From the NCBI GenBank assembly GCA_036261625.1, contig DATAKL010000024.1:62001-126000 (forward strand): a stretch of DNA of 64,000 bases, written 5' to 3'. The first letter of the stretch is position 1. Every line of letters begins with the position of its first letter. Source of the stretch: JAAXKN01 sp036261625 (GTDB lineage: Bacteria > Bacteroidota > Ignavibacteria > Ignavibacteriales > SURF-24). Shown piece by piece: positions 34,188-42,038 of this stretch. The notes beneath the pieces are model-generated. The model did no database searches. It worked only from the letters and a program-made list of their open reading frames with translations, and was not told where the DNA came from. The translations under genes were made by a program, and so were the position numbers.

Positions 34188-35036
34188 ATGAAAATAGGAA
34201 AATATAACCTGGAGATTCTTGAAGCCGGTACATTCGCCCTGGACGGAGGTGCAATGTTCGGAATTATTCCCAGACCCTTGTGGGAAAAACAAAACCCGGC
34301 TGACGATAAAAACCGCATTACTTTAAGCACAAGATGCCTTCTTCTGACTTCACCGGGAAAGAATGTGCTTGTTGATACCGGAATGGGTGACAAGTGGGAC
34401 GATAAATCGCACAATATATACGACATTCAAAGCCATGCCGGCACCATAGGAGGGCTCTTAAAAGAAAGAGGCATTAAGCCGGAGGAAATAACCGACGTAA
34501 TACTCACTCACCTGCACTTCGACCATGCAGGAGGTGCAACAAAGTTCGAGGGCGGAAAGCTTGTGCCTGCATTCCCTAAGGCCAGCTACTATGTGCAGAA
34601 AAAGAACCTCGACTGGGCGCTTAACCCCTCCGAGAGGGATAAGGGAAGTTACATAAAGGAAAACTTTGTGCCGCTTCTGGAGCATGGAGTTCTTAAAACC
34701 CTCGACGGCAATACGGCTTTTGACGAGGAAATTGAACTCCTCCAGGTGAACGGGCATACTTTCGGACAGCAGCTGGTAAAGATTTCAGACGGGGATAATA
34801 CTTTTGTTTACTGCGGGGACCTGATCCCCCTGGCTTCGCATACTCATTTGCCCTATATTATGGGCTACGATCTTCAGCCTCTTGTGACACTCGAGGAAAA
34901 GAAAAATATCCTCTCCCGCGCAGCTGAGGAAAACTGGAAACTTATTTTCGAGCACGACCCTTTTTCAGCTTATGCTACTGTAACGGCTTCTGAAAAAGGC
35001 TTTAAGATTAAAGAAAGGTATGACAGTCTTAAATGA
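34188..35036 (+). CDS. MBL-fold metallo-hydrolase
   Basis: This 282-residue metal-dependent hydrolase has the signature DVILTHLHFDHAGGATKFEG (H-x-H-x-D-H), an earlier VLVDTGMG strand, and the later histidines in VNGHTFGQQL and CGDLIPLASHTHLP. The shape is that of the lactonase/AttM-like group of the superfamily, but substrate cannot be told. It overlaps the Rieske gene by 4 bases (ATGA), which in turn overlaps queG, so the three are one translational unit. Confidence 0.9.
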   Translation: MKIGKYNLEILEAGTFALDGGAMFGIIPRPLWEKQNPADDKNRITLSTRCLLLTSPGKNVLVDTGMGDKWDDKSHNIYDIQSHAGTIGGLLKERGIKPEEITDVILTHLHFDHAGGATKFEGGKLVPAFPKASYYVQKKNLDWALNPSERDKGSYIKENFVPLLEHGVLKTLDGNTAFDEEIELLQVNGHTFGQQLVKISDGDNTFVYCGDLIPLASHTHLPYIMGYDLQPLVTLEEKKNILSRAAEENWKLIFEHDPFSAYATVTASEKGFKIKERYDSLK

Positions 35037-35368
35037 CAGACATAGAGGGGTTTACTAAGCTCTGCAGGTTAAACGACTTAAAAGAAAATGAAGGCAGAAA
35101 GTTTATAATAGATGAGACGGAAATAGCTCTTTTTAAATCTGATGGAGAGGTTTTCGCTCTCGACAACATTTGTCCGCATCAGCACGCCGCGATAATCCAC
35201 GACGGGTTTGTCGAAGAGGGCTGCATAGTCTGTCCTGCCCACGGCTGGATGTTTGACCTTAAGACAGGCTGCCTGAAGACAGGCACAAGAGGCTTAAGAA
35301 GCTTTCAGGTGAAAATAATTGATAAGTATGTTTATGTAAAAGCTGAAAACAGGTTAAGCAGGTTTTAA
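35033..35368 (+). CDS. Rieske [2Fe-2S] protein, NirD-like
   Basis: This is a 111-residue small soluble Rieske ferredoxin. The cluster ligands are seen in CPHQHAAI (C-x-H at about 48-50, though the sequence reads C-P-H) and CPAHGWMFDLKTG (C-x2-H). It resembles the small subunit NirD of nitrite reductase or stand-alone Rieske ferredoxins; no NirB is nearby. It is sandwiched with overlaps between an MBL hydrolase and queG, so it may supply electrons to one of them; that is inference. Confidence 0.9.
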   Translation: MTDIEGFTKLCRLNDLKENEGRKFIIDETEIALFKSDGEVFALDNICPHQHAAIIHDGFVEEGCIVCPAHGWMFDLKTGCLKTGTRGLRSFQVKIIDKYVYVKAENRLSRF

Positions 35369-36294
35369 TGAAGCTGACAAATGAAATAGCAGCAGAGGCT
35401 GCAAAGAATTTGGGTTTTGATCTTATAGGCTTCACCCCTGCAGATGAACTTATAGAAGAAACTGAAAAGCTTCAGGAATGGCTTGCTAAAAAATACAATG
35501 CCGGTATGGCATATATGGAGCGCAGCATTGAAAAAAGGCGCGACGTAAGAAACATACTCGCTTCAGCCAAAAGCGTAATTTCCCTGGCATTAAACTATTA
35601 TACGGACGAAAAGCATTCGGGCGACCCTGAGAAGGGGAAAGTCTCGCGCTACGGCTGGGGAACGGATTATCATTACATAATCTGGGAAAAGCTTGAAGAG
35701 CTGACAAATAAGCTTAAAAGTATGGACCCCGGCTTTGAAGCCATGACATATGTGGATACGGGTCCTGTAATGGATAAGGTCTGGGCTTCAAAAGCTGGCC
35801 TGGGATGGATCGGAAAGCACTCAAACCTGATCACAAAAGAGTTCGGAAGCTGGGTTTTTCTTGCAACGGTTATAACGAACTATGACTTCAGCTTTTCGAG
35901 CATGGTTACCGATCACTGCGGAAGCTGCACAAGGTGCTTGGAGGCCTGCCCCACAGGTGCAATAACAAGTGAATACGTTGTTGACGGCTCAAGGTGCATT
36001 TCGTACCTGACAATTGAAAATAAGGCGGAAATACCGGAGGATTTCAAAGGGAAAATGGAAGGCTGGCTCTTCGGGTGCGATATATGCCAGGAAGTATGCC
36101 CCTGGAATATAAAGTTTCCGAAAGTTACGTCTGAAGAAAAATTCTTGCCCGAAAATGGAAATAAGGAGATTGACTTAAAAGAAGTGCTTTCCATGGAAAG
36201 CACGGACTTTAAGGTAAGATTCCGCAGGAGCCCGATCAACAGGGCAAAGCTTAAGGGGCTCAAAAGAAACGCGGAATTTCTGAAAAAAGATTGA
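35368..36294 (+). CDS. queG: Epoxyqueuosine reductase QueG
   Basis: This cobalamin- and iron-sulfur-dependent enzyme (308 aa) performs the last step of queuosine synthesis in tRNA. The N-terminal cobalamin-binding region includes LGFDLIGFTPADEL, GMAYMERSIEKRRD and YVDTGPVMDKVWASKAGLGWIGKHSNLI. Two [4Fe-4S] motifs follow: CGSCTRCLEACPTGAI and CDICQEVCPWN. The usual C-terminal HEAT extension is short, so it is the compact QueG form. The start ATG overlaps the Rieske stop (TAATG). Identity is clear. Confidence 0.95.
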   Translation: MKLTNEIAAEAAKNLGFDLIGFTPADELIEETEKLQEWLAKKYNAGMAYMERSIEKRRDVRNILASAKSVISLALNYYTDEKHSGDPEKGKVSRYGWGTDYHYIIWEKLEELTNKLKSMDPGFEAMTYVDTGPVMDKVWASKAGLGWIGKHSNLITKEFGSWVFLATVITNYDFSFSSMVTDHCGSCTRCLEACPTGAITSEYVVDGSRCISYLTIENKAEIPEDFKGKMEGWLFGCDICQEVCPWNIKFPKVTSEEKFLPENGNKEIDLKEVLSMESTDFKVRFRRSPINRAKLKGLKRNAEFLKKD

Positions 36295-36359
36295 TATTTT
36301 ATAATTACAGACCAGAAAAATGAAACTGGCAAAATTTGTTAAATTCAGGAGGATTATTC

Positions 36360-37355
36360 ATGAGCACAACTCAGGACGCAGATAAGGCAGTAGGAGAAAT
36401 GAAAACAGAAACGAATCACTACAGAGTATTAATTATAGGTTCAGGTCCTGCGGGACTGACAGCAGCACTTTACAATGCGAGAGCCAACCTGAGCCCGGCA
36501 GTTTTCGAAGGAATGCAGCCCGGCGGCCAGCTTACGATTACAACCGAGATTGAAAACTATCCCGGTTTTGAAGAAGGTATACAGGGCCCGAAGCTGATGG
36601 AAATTATGCGCAAGCAGGCGCAGAAGTTCGGGGCCAAGTTATTCTTCAAGGAAGTTACGGCCGTTGACTTTTCAAAAAGGCCATTTACAATAAAGTCGTA
36701 TGACGAGACTTATACAGCCGATGCAGTAATTATATCCACCGGAGCCTCTGCAAGGCTTCTGGAACTTGAAAGCGCAAAGAAATTTATGGGCTACGGCGTT
36801 TCAGCCTGTGCTACGTGCGACGGATTCTTTTTCAAGAACCTGAAGGTGCTGGTAGTAGGCGGCGGCGACACGGCAATGGAAGAAGCTACATATCTTACCA
36901 AACATGCCGCGGAAGTTGTGGTTGTCCATAGAAGAGAGGAATTCAGGGCTTCAAAGATCATGCTCGACCGTGCAAAACAGAATTCCAAGATCAAATTTGC
37001 CACAAACAGGGTAATTAAAGAGGTCCTGGGTGTTGAGGAGAACGGGCGCAAGTTCGTTACAGGCGCAATCCTGCAGAACACTGTTGACGGCACGACCGAA
37101 GAGATTAAAGCCGACGGCATTTTTATTGCAATCGGGCACAAGCCGAACACTGAAGTCTTTGAAGACTATCTCGAAATGGATGAAACAGGATACCTTGTTG
37201 TAAAGCCTGGCACTACGCATACAAACATTGAAGGCGTTTTTGCCGCCGGCGATGTGGCCGACAAGCATTACCGCCAGGCCGTTACAGCTGCCGGCACGGG
37301 CTGCATGGCCGCCATCGACGCCGAAAGATGGCTCACAGAACAGGGAATGGATTAG
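36360..37355 (+). CDS. trxB: Thioredoxin reductase
   Basis: This FAD flavoprotein (331 aa from the ATG at 36360) uses NADPH to reduce thioredoxin. The FAD-binding motif is VLIIGSGPAGLTAALYNARANL, the redox-active disulfide is CATC in GVSACATCDGFFF, the NADPH site is VLVVGGGDTAMEEATYL with the basic HRREEFRAS, and the C-terminal FAD contact is GVFAAGDVADKHYRQAVTAAGTG. A longer frame starts at a TTG eight codons upstream, but AGGAGG (36347-36352) points to the ATG. It differs from E. coli TrxB by a 20-residue lead (TTQDADKAVGEMKTETNHY). Confidence 0.97.
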   Translation: MSTTQDADKAVGEMKTETNHYRVLIIGSGPAGLTAALYNARANLSPAVFEGMQPGGQLTITTEIENYPGFEEGIQGPKLMEIMRKQAQKFGAKLFFKEVTAVDFSKRPFTIKSYDETYTADAVIISTGASARLLELESAKKFMGYGVSACATCDGFFFKNLKVLVVGGGDTAMEEATYLTKHAAEVVVVHRREEFRASKIMLDRAKQNSKIKFATNRVIKEVLGVEENGRKFVTGAILQNTVDGTTEEIKADGIFIAIGHKPNTEVFEDYLEMDETGYLVVKPGTTHTNIEGVFAAGDVADKHYRQAVTAAGTGCMAAIDAERWLTEQGMD

Positions 37356-37393
37356 GAAATTCCCCTAAAGGGGGATGGAGTTATATAAAAAAA

Positions 37394-37424
37394 GCAGGGC
37401 GCCTCTGGCGGCCCTGCTTTTTTT
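37394..37424. terminator. Bidirectional terminator between trxB and the DUF6249-like gene
   Basis: GCAGGGCGCC pairs with GGCG-G-CCCTGC (one bulged base), with A-rich sequence on the left and seven T on the right, so it can serve both convergent genes. Confidence 0.85.
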
Positions 37425-37455
37425 ATGTGCAATCCGTTTTCAGCCAAAGCGGCGG

Positions 37456-37809
37456 TTAGAAACTCTTCTCCAGCTTGCGGCCAAGGAGATTGGCTATAAC
37501 AAACCCGAGCCCGGTTAAGGTGAAAAGCAGCAGAGGCATCCAAAAATCCTGATCGGTACTATCCTGCAGGTACATGCCTATACCGATCCCCATCCCGAAG
37601 AATATTGCAATAATCCCGATCTTGGTCATCAGATAAGGATTGGATTTGCTTTTGTTCTCAAAAAACTGTTTAATTTCCTCGGCAGGCAGCCCGCGCTCGA
37701 TGAGCATCTGGCGCTCCCTGGACTTGAAGTAAGCTACTGTTATCCACACCAGGCCGATAGTCAGGGTTGCAACTATCGGAATAAATACAGCTACTATTTC
37801 AGATTCCAT
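37456..37809 (-). CDS. Small membrane protein, DUF6249-like
   Basis: The protein has about 117 residues from the ATG at 37807-37809, which AGAAGGAG precedes. Layout: a membrane helix at about 4-24 (VAVFIPIVATLTIGLVWITVAYF), a basic cytosolic stretch with SRERQMLIERGLPAEEIKQFFE, then two helices (IGIIAIFFGMGIGIGMYL; WMPLLLFTLTGLGFVIANLLG). The ERQMLIERG-P-type motif is found in DUF6249 proteins, which often lie next to ECF sigma genes. It is divergent from the sigma gene here and shares its promoter-like site, so it is likely a member of that regulon. Function unknown. Confidence 0.8.
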   Translation of the reverse strand: MESEIVAVFIPIVATLTIGLVWITVAYFKSRERQMLIERGLPAEEIKQFFENKSKSNPYLMTKIGIIAIFFGMGIGIGMYLQDSTDQDFWMPLLLFTLTGLGFVIANLLGRKLEKSF

Positions 37810-37839
37810 GATTGACTCCTTCTGTTTTCTACTTGTTTT

Positions 37840-37866
37840 GACGGGCTTTTCCGCCAAAAGGTTACA
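37840..37866 (-). promoter_or_regulatory. ECF-type promoter-like site for the DUF6249-like gene
   Basis: On the minus strand TGTAACCTTT (37857-37866) is followed after 13 bases by CGTC (37840-37843), about 30 bases upstream of the start codon. The TGTAAC and CGTC boxes at this spacing resemble group-4 sigma factor promoters. Two further copies lie nearby. Confidence 0.6.
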
Positions 37867-37938
37867 CTTTTTGTGAATTTATTTTCTTTACCGTTTTTCT
37901 TATTTCCGGATATAATCTTTCTAATCTCTACTATTTGA

Positions 37939-37965
37939 GACTAAGGGAGGGTGAGAAAGGTTACA
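37939..37965 (-). promoter_or_regulatory. Second ECF-type promoter-like site, same orientation
   Basis: TGTAACCTTT (37956-37965, minus strand) is followed after 13 bases by AGTC (37939-37942). It points to the DUF6249-like gene from 130 bases upstream. The second box is a weaker match than in the proximal site. Confidence 0.45.
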
Positions 37966-38009
37966 CATTTTGCCCAAGGAAAATATTTTATTAATTTAAG
38001 GGTCAAGTC

Positions 38010-38036
38010 TGTAACCTTTCCTTCAATAATCCGGTC
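38010..38036 (+). promoter_or_regulatory. ECF-type promoter-like site for the sigma factor gene
   Basis: On the plus strand TGTAACCTTT (38010-38019) is followed after 13 bases by GGTC (38033-38036), 12 bases before the sigma gene ATG. Transcription from it would give a leaderless or nearly leaderless message, and would make the sigma factor autoregulated. Confidence 0.55.
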
Positions 38037-38047
38037 ACAAGTATACG

Positions 38048-38614
38048 ATGAGGAACTTAAGCGACATAGAGATCATAGAATCGGTTAAAAGGGGCAACCA
38101 GGCTGACTTCTCTCTCATTATAGACCGGTACAAGGACAAGGGATTCTCTCTCTTAAGGAGAATGCTCAGGAATGACTTTGATTCCGAGGAAGTCCTGCAG
38201 GACAGTTTCCTGAAGGCATATCAGTCGCTTTCCTCATTCAGGCAGGATTCGAAGTTCTCAACATGGTTCTACCGTATTGTCTATAATTCGGCTCTTACAT
38301 TTCTTTCTAGCAAAAGAAGAAGGAACGAAAAAGAGCTCTCTTCGCTTGAAGATCATCTTGACTTAAGCGACAGCGATAACGATGTATATGCCGAAAGCGA
38401 GAACGTATCGCAGTTTGTAAACAAAATGATAGACAAGCTGCCAGAGAAATATTCCAGTATAATTAATATGTTTTATATTGATGATATGAGCCTTGACGAA
38501 ATAAGCAAAACTACAGGCTTGTCACTGGTAAACGTTAAAGTTATTCTTCACAGGTCGCGCAATGCCCTGAGAGATCTGGTACTGAAGCATAATTATTATG
38601 AGGAGCTGTTATGA
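38048..38614 (+). CDS. ECF (group 4) RNA polymerase sigma factor
   Basis: This is a 188-residue sigma-70 family factor with only regions 2 and 4. Region 2 (about 20-90) has DFSLIIDRYKDKGFSLLRRMLRNDFDSEEVLQDSFLKAYQSLSSFRQDSKFSTWFYRIVYNSAL. Region 4 (about 125-180) has LPEKYSSIINMFYIDDMSLDEISKTTGLSLVNVKVILHRSRNALRDLV. A serine/aspartate-rich linker joins them. The gene overlaps its anti-sigma gene by 4 bases (ATGA). Promoter-like sites matching ECF recognition flank the gene, which suggests positive autoregulation. The signal sensed is unknown. Confidence 0.95.
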   Translation: MRNLSDIEIIESVKRGNQADFSLIIDRYKDKGFSLLRRMLRNDFDSEEVLQDSFLKAYQSLSSFRQDSKFSTWFYRIVYNSALTFLSSKRRRNEKELSSLEDHLDLSDSDNDVYAESENVSQFVNKMIDKLPEKYSSIINMFYIDDMSLDEISKTTGLSLVNVKVILHRSRNALRDLVLKHNYYEELL

Positions 38615-39147
38615 CGCACGTTAGCGATGAAGTCTTAAATAAATATATTGATAACGAACTTGAAAGCCGTGAGCTTTCGGAGCTGAACGAGCATCTGAAG
38701 TTCTGCACACAATGCCTCTCAAGGCTGAAGGCGCTCAGGATAGTGGACCAGCAGTTAAAGAGAATGGATACCTTCCACGTTTCAGCCGATTTTACGCAGA
38801 ACCTGATGAAAAGGATTGAAAAAATTTCTTTTCACTATACGCCAAAGAAGAGCTATTTCTTCAGGTTTGTTGTTGCTTCATTCTTAATTCTGACCGGGGC
38901 GATACTGATTGCGGCTTTTCTGACTGTCAAGGCATCAGCACCTCAGGCAGTATCTGCGGAGCCCGCCTGGTACAAGGCGGTTTTAGAAACCGCTTCAGCC
39001 AAATTTTCAGATATACTCTCCGGCTACAGCAGTCTCTTCTCAGGAAGGAGTTTTTCCATTCTTGGCTCCGGGCTTGCATTTATAATTTTAGTAAGCATTT
39101 ATATTGTATATGAATCCTTCAAGGGGGTAAAAGGCAGGATTCATTAA
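38611..39147 (+). CDS. Zinc-finger anti-sigma factor
   Basis: This is a 178-residue membrane protein that probably holds the preceding ECF sigma factor inactive. The N-terminal anti-sigma zinc-finger has the pattern H-x3-C-x2-C in NEHLKFCTQCLSRL. A membrane helix at about 85-107 (FFRFVVASFLILTGAILIAAFL) and a second near the C-terminus (SILGSGLAFIILVSIYIVYESF) place a roughly 40-residue loop outside. It is translationally coupled to the sigma gene. Confidence 0.9.
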   Translation: MTHVSDEVLNKYIDNELESRELSELNEHLKFCTQCLSRLKALRIVDQQLKRMDTFHVSADFTQNLMKRIEKISFHYTPKKSYFFRFVVASFLILTGAILIAAFLTVKASAPQAVSAEPAWYKAVLETASAKFSDILSGYSSLFSGRSFSILGSGLAFIILVSIYIVYESFKGVKGRIH

Positions 39148-39177
39148 AAGACACTTGACATGGCAATCCAGAAGTTA

Positions 39178-39206
39178 AGCCGGGGCCACCCCCGGCTTTC
39201 TTTTTA
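39178..39206 (+). terminator. Terminator after the sigma/anti-sigma operon
   Basis: AGCCGGGG and CCCCGGCT form an 8-bp GC-rich stem with a CCAC loop, followed by TTCTTTTTA. Confidence 0.88.
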
Positions 39207-39302
39207 TCCGCCCAGCCTGCCCGGCCGCTAGATTACATTGCCTTTAAGCCCTGAGTTAGATATATTGTTTGTTATCAATATTTTAATTTAAGACCAGGAG
39301 TT

Positions 39303-40211
39303 ATGGCAGTAAAATCAGGATATGTTACGATAATCGGAAAACCTAACGTGGGCAAATCCACGCTTCTGAACGCGTTTTTAGGTGAGAAACTTTCAATTAC
39401 AACAAATAAACCACAGACTACACGCAAAAGAATTCTGGGCATTTTGTCCACAGCGGAATACCAGGTAATTTTTCTAGACACCCCCGGCATTCTCAAACCG
39501 GATTACCTCCTGCAGGAGAAAATGCTTGAATATGTGCACCAGTCGGTTAAGGATGCCGACGTGCTGCTTTTCATCGTTGATATAACAACTGACCCTGAAG
39601 GCAAAAAGACGCTTGAGGATGAGAATGTAAAAAAAATGCTTTCCTTCAGGCGCGCAAAAAAGATCCTCCTTATCAATAAGGTGGACTTGTCAAATGAGGA
39701 GAAGGTAAAGCTCTTAATGTCGAAGCTGGAGAAGACCGGATCATTCGACAAAATATTCCCCGTTTCAGCTCTCCTTAACTACAATACGGATAACGTGCTT
39801 CAGAGTATTTTAGAATACCTGCCCGAGCATCCCAAGTATTACCCGGATGACATTGTCTCCATCGAGCCGGAGCGGTTTTTTGTCTCGGAGATCATCCGCG
39901 AAAAAATACTGGAGCTCTATCAGGAAGAGATCCCTTACTCGGCTGAAGTCTTAATAGAGGACTTTAAGGAACGTGAAGGGCGCAAGGACCTCATTCAGGC
40001 AGCAATTGTTGTTGAAAAGGAATCTCAGAAGCCTATTATGATCGGCCGCCAGGGCTCGGCCATTAAAGAACTCGGACAGAAATCGCGCGAGGCGATTGAG
40101 GCTTTCCTGCAGAGGCCTGTTTACCTGGAGCTCAGAGTGAAAGTAAGGAACAAATGGCGCTCTGATCCGAATTTCCTTAAATCCTTCGGCTACACTACTG
40201 ATGAAGAATAA
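39303..40211 (+). CDS. era: GTPase Era
   Basis: This is the ribosome-assembly GTPase acting on the 3' end of 16S rRNA (302 aa). G1 is GKPNVGKST, G3 is DTPG, G4 is NKVD, with the switch region containing NKPQTTRKRILGI. The C-terminal KH domain is seen in KPIMIGRQGSAIKELGQKSREAIEAFLQRPVYLELRVKVRNKWR. Length is standard. It starts the compact run ending in lnt and overlaps the next gene by 11 bases. Confidence 0.97.
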   Translation: MAVKSGYVTIIGKPNVGKSTLLNAFLGEKLSITTNKPQTTRKRILGILSTAEYQVIFLDTPGILKPDYLLQEKMLEYVHQSVKDADVLLFIVDITTDPEGKKTLEDENVKKMLSFRRAKKILLINKVDLSNEEKVKLLMSKLEKTGSFDKIFPVSALLNYNTDNVLQSILEYLPEHPKYYPDDIVSIEPERFFVSEIIREKILELYQEEIPYSAEVLIEDFKEREGRKDLIQAAIVVEKESQKPIMIGRQGSAIKELGQKSREAIEAFLQRPVYLELRVKVRNKWRSDPNFLKSFGYTTDEE

Positions 40212-41178
40212 GAGCCGGTCAATTATAGAAAAAAAATACTTCGGCGAAGGCGCCCTCCTTTTTAATACGGTAATCTGGGGAGGCACCTTTGTAATTGTAA
40301 AGAATTCACTCAGCGATATCTCTTCAATGCTCTTTGTAGGGATCAGGTTCTTCATTGCTTCAGCAATTCTTCTTCCCTTCGCATTCAAGGAATTAAGGAA
40401 GCTCGACAGGAAACAAGCCCTTATGGGCATTCTTGTGGGCTTATTTTTGTTCCTCGGCTTTTCAACGCAGACCGTGGGCTTGAATTTTACCACGGCTACA
40501 AAGTCGGGCTTTATTACAGGCTCGCTTGTAATGTTTACTCCCCTTCTGCAGCTTATTATTGAAAAAAGAAAACCTACCTTGGGGGCCATGTTCGGAAGCC
40601 TTTTGGTTCTGCTGGGACTGGTATTCCTGTCGGTACGAGATACCTCGATAATGAATTTGTTCTATGAGCTGGGGAGCAATTTTAACTTCGGTGACGTGAT
40701 GACGCTCTTTTGCGCCATTTTCTTTGCCATGCAGATAGTGTTTCTGGACAGGATAAGCCGCCGCGTTAACTTTAAGGCGCTTACTTTCCTGCAGCTTTCA
40801 ACAACATCATTCCTTGCCATACTGCTGGCATTTGCCTTCTCGGCAGCCGGCATTGAACCGATGCGTGCCGAATTCACGGGTTCACTCCTGGGCGGGCTTG
40901 CCTATACGGCGCTTTTGGCAACGTTTGTTACAATGACTGTTCAGACAAGATTCCAGAAGGAAGTCAGCCCCACAAAGGCCGGTATTATTTATTCCTTCGA
41001 GCCTTTGTTCTCTGCAGTTTTTGCCTTCTTTGCCCTCGGCGAACGATTTACTTTGTTCAGCTTCATCGGATGCACTCTTATTTTTGCGGGACTCCTGGCT
41101 TCAGAAGTTCTTGAGAAACTCTCCTCCAAATCCAAAGCTGAAGCTGAGACAGTGGAGCAGGAAATTGGCGTTAGGTAA
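40201..41178 (+). CDS. EamA/DMT-family transporter
   Basis: This is a 325-residue ten-helix drug/metabolite transporter with two EamA repeats. The first begins GALLFNTVIWGGTFVIVKNSLSDISSMLFVGIRFFIASAILLPFAF, the second near GDVMTLFCAIFFAMQIVFLDRISRR, with the closing PTKAGIIYSFEPLFSAVFAFFALGERFTLFSFIGCTLIFAGLLASE. Substrate is unknown; family members export amino acids, purines or other metabolites. Its start codon lies inside the end of era (11-base overlap). Confidence 0.92.
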   Translation: MKNKSRSIIEKKYFGEGALLFNTVIWGGTFVIVKNSLSDISSMLFVGIRFFIASAILLPFAFKELRKLDRKQALMGILVGLFLFLGFSTQTVGLNFTTATKSGFITGSLVMFTPLLQLIIEKRKPTLGAMFGSLLVLLGLVFLSVRDTSIMNLFYELGSNFNFGDVMTLFCAIFFAMQIVFLDRISRRVNFKALTFLQLSTTSFLAILLAFAFSAAGIEPMRAEFTGSLLGGLAYTALLATFVTMTVQTRFQKEVSPTKAGIIYSFEPLFSAVFAFFALGERFTLFSFIGCTLIFAGLLASEVLEKLSSKSKAEAETVEQEIGVR

Positions 41179-41244
41179 AGACGAATTTTGAAAAAACTTT
41201 ATCTGTTCTTATTTTTCTTTAACAGATAATTTTAGAAAGAAATT

Positions 41245-41532
41245 ATGGCAGAAAAACTCTTCAGGGCGGAAATTATTGCCGAAGGCATGGTCCAGGGCGT
41301 TGGCTTCAGATATTTTGTGCTCAGAAACGCTCAGCAGATGGGTCTTAAAGGCTTTACAAAGAACATCTACACAGGCGACCAGGTGCTTACTGTAGTAGAA
41401 GGCTCCAAAGCCGCAATTGAAGAGCTTTTTAAGGTTATAAGACAGGGACCCATGCATGCCTCAGTTAACCGCTGTACAATAGGATGGGAAGAATACAGAG
41501 GAGAATTCTCCTCATTTGAAATTAGACATTAA
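41245..41532 (+). CDS. acyP: Acylphosphatase
   Basis: This 95-residue enzyme hydrolyses carboxyl-phosphate bonds. The catalytic Arg and loop are in GMVQGVGFRYFVLRNAQQMGLKGFTKNIYTGDQVLTVVEG, and the Asn of GFTKN is the second catalytic residue. Both match the family (VxGRVQGVxFR and GWVRN patterns), and length is normal. It follows the EamA gene by 66 bases and precedes ispF by 8. Confidence 0.94.
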   Translation: MAEKLFRAEIIAEGMVQGVGFRYFVLRNAQQMGLKGFTKNIYTGDQVLTVVEGSKAAIEELFKVIRQGPMHASVNRCTIGWEEYRGEFSSFEIRH

Positions 41533-41540
41533 GGGGAAGG

Positions 41541-42038
41541 ATGCTTTTATTACCATACAGAACCGGCTTCGGCTATGATGTTCATCAGTTCGCCGAAGAC
41601 AGGAAGCTTATTTTAGGAGGTGTAGAAATACCATTTGAGAAGGGCCTTTTGGGGCATTCGGATGCCGATGTGCTCCTGCATGCAATTTCTGACGCGCTCT
41701 TAGGTGCCCTTGCCCTTGGCGATATAGGCAAACATTTCCCGGATACAGATGAGAATTTTAAGAACGCAGACAGCCGGGTGCTCCTGTCCAAAGTCTACAG
41801 CCTTATTAAAGATAAAGGATACGTAATCGGAAACGTGGATGCTGTCATTGTAATGCAGCGCCCAAAGCTAGCCAGGTATATACCGGAAATGAGAGAAAAA
41901 ACCTCACAGGTTTTAGAAAGCGATATAGATCAGATTTCCATAAAAGCCACTACAACAGAACACCTTGGCTTTACAGGGCGTGAAGAAGGTGCTGCCGCAT
42001 ATGCCACGGTTCTCTTGGTTAAAAATGAAGAGGCCTGA
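41541..42038 (+). CDS. ispF: 2-C-methyl-D-erythritol 2,4-cyclodiphosphate synthase
   Basis: This enzyme of the non-mevalonate isoprenoid pathway cyclises CDP-ME 2-phosphate to MEcPP (165 aa). The metal site is GFGYDVHQF (D-x-H), the substrate loop is GHSDADVLLHAISDALLGALALGDIGKHFPDTDE, and the C-terminal TTTEHLGFTGREEGAAAYA closes the trimer site. The start overlaps nothing but follows acyP closely, and its stop overlaps the DedA start (TGATG). Identity is firm; no ispD fusion is present. Confidence 0.97.
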   Translation: MLLLPYRTGFGYDVHQFAEDRKLILGGVEIPFEKGLLGHSDADVLLHAISDALLGALALGDIGKHFPDTDENFKNADSRVLLSKVYSLIKDKGYVIGNVDAVIVMQRPKLARYIPEMREKTSQVLESDIDQISIKATTTEHLGFTGREEGAAAYATVLLVKNEEA

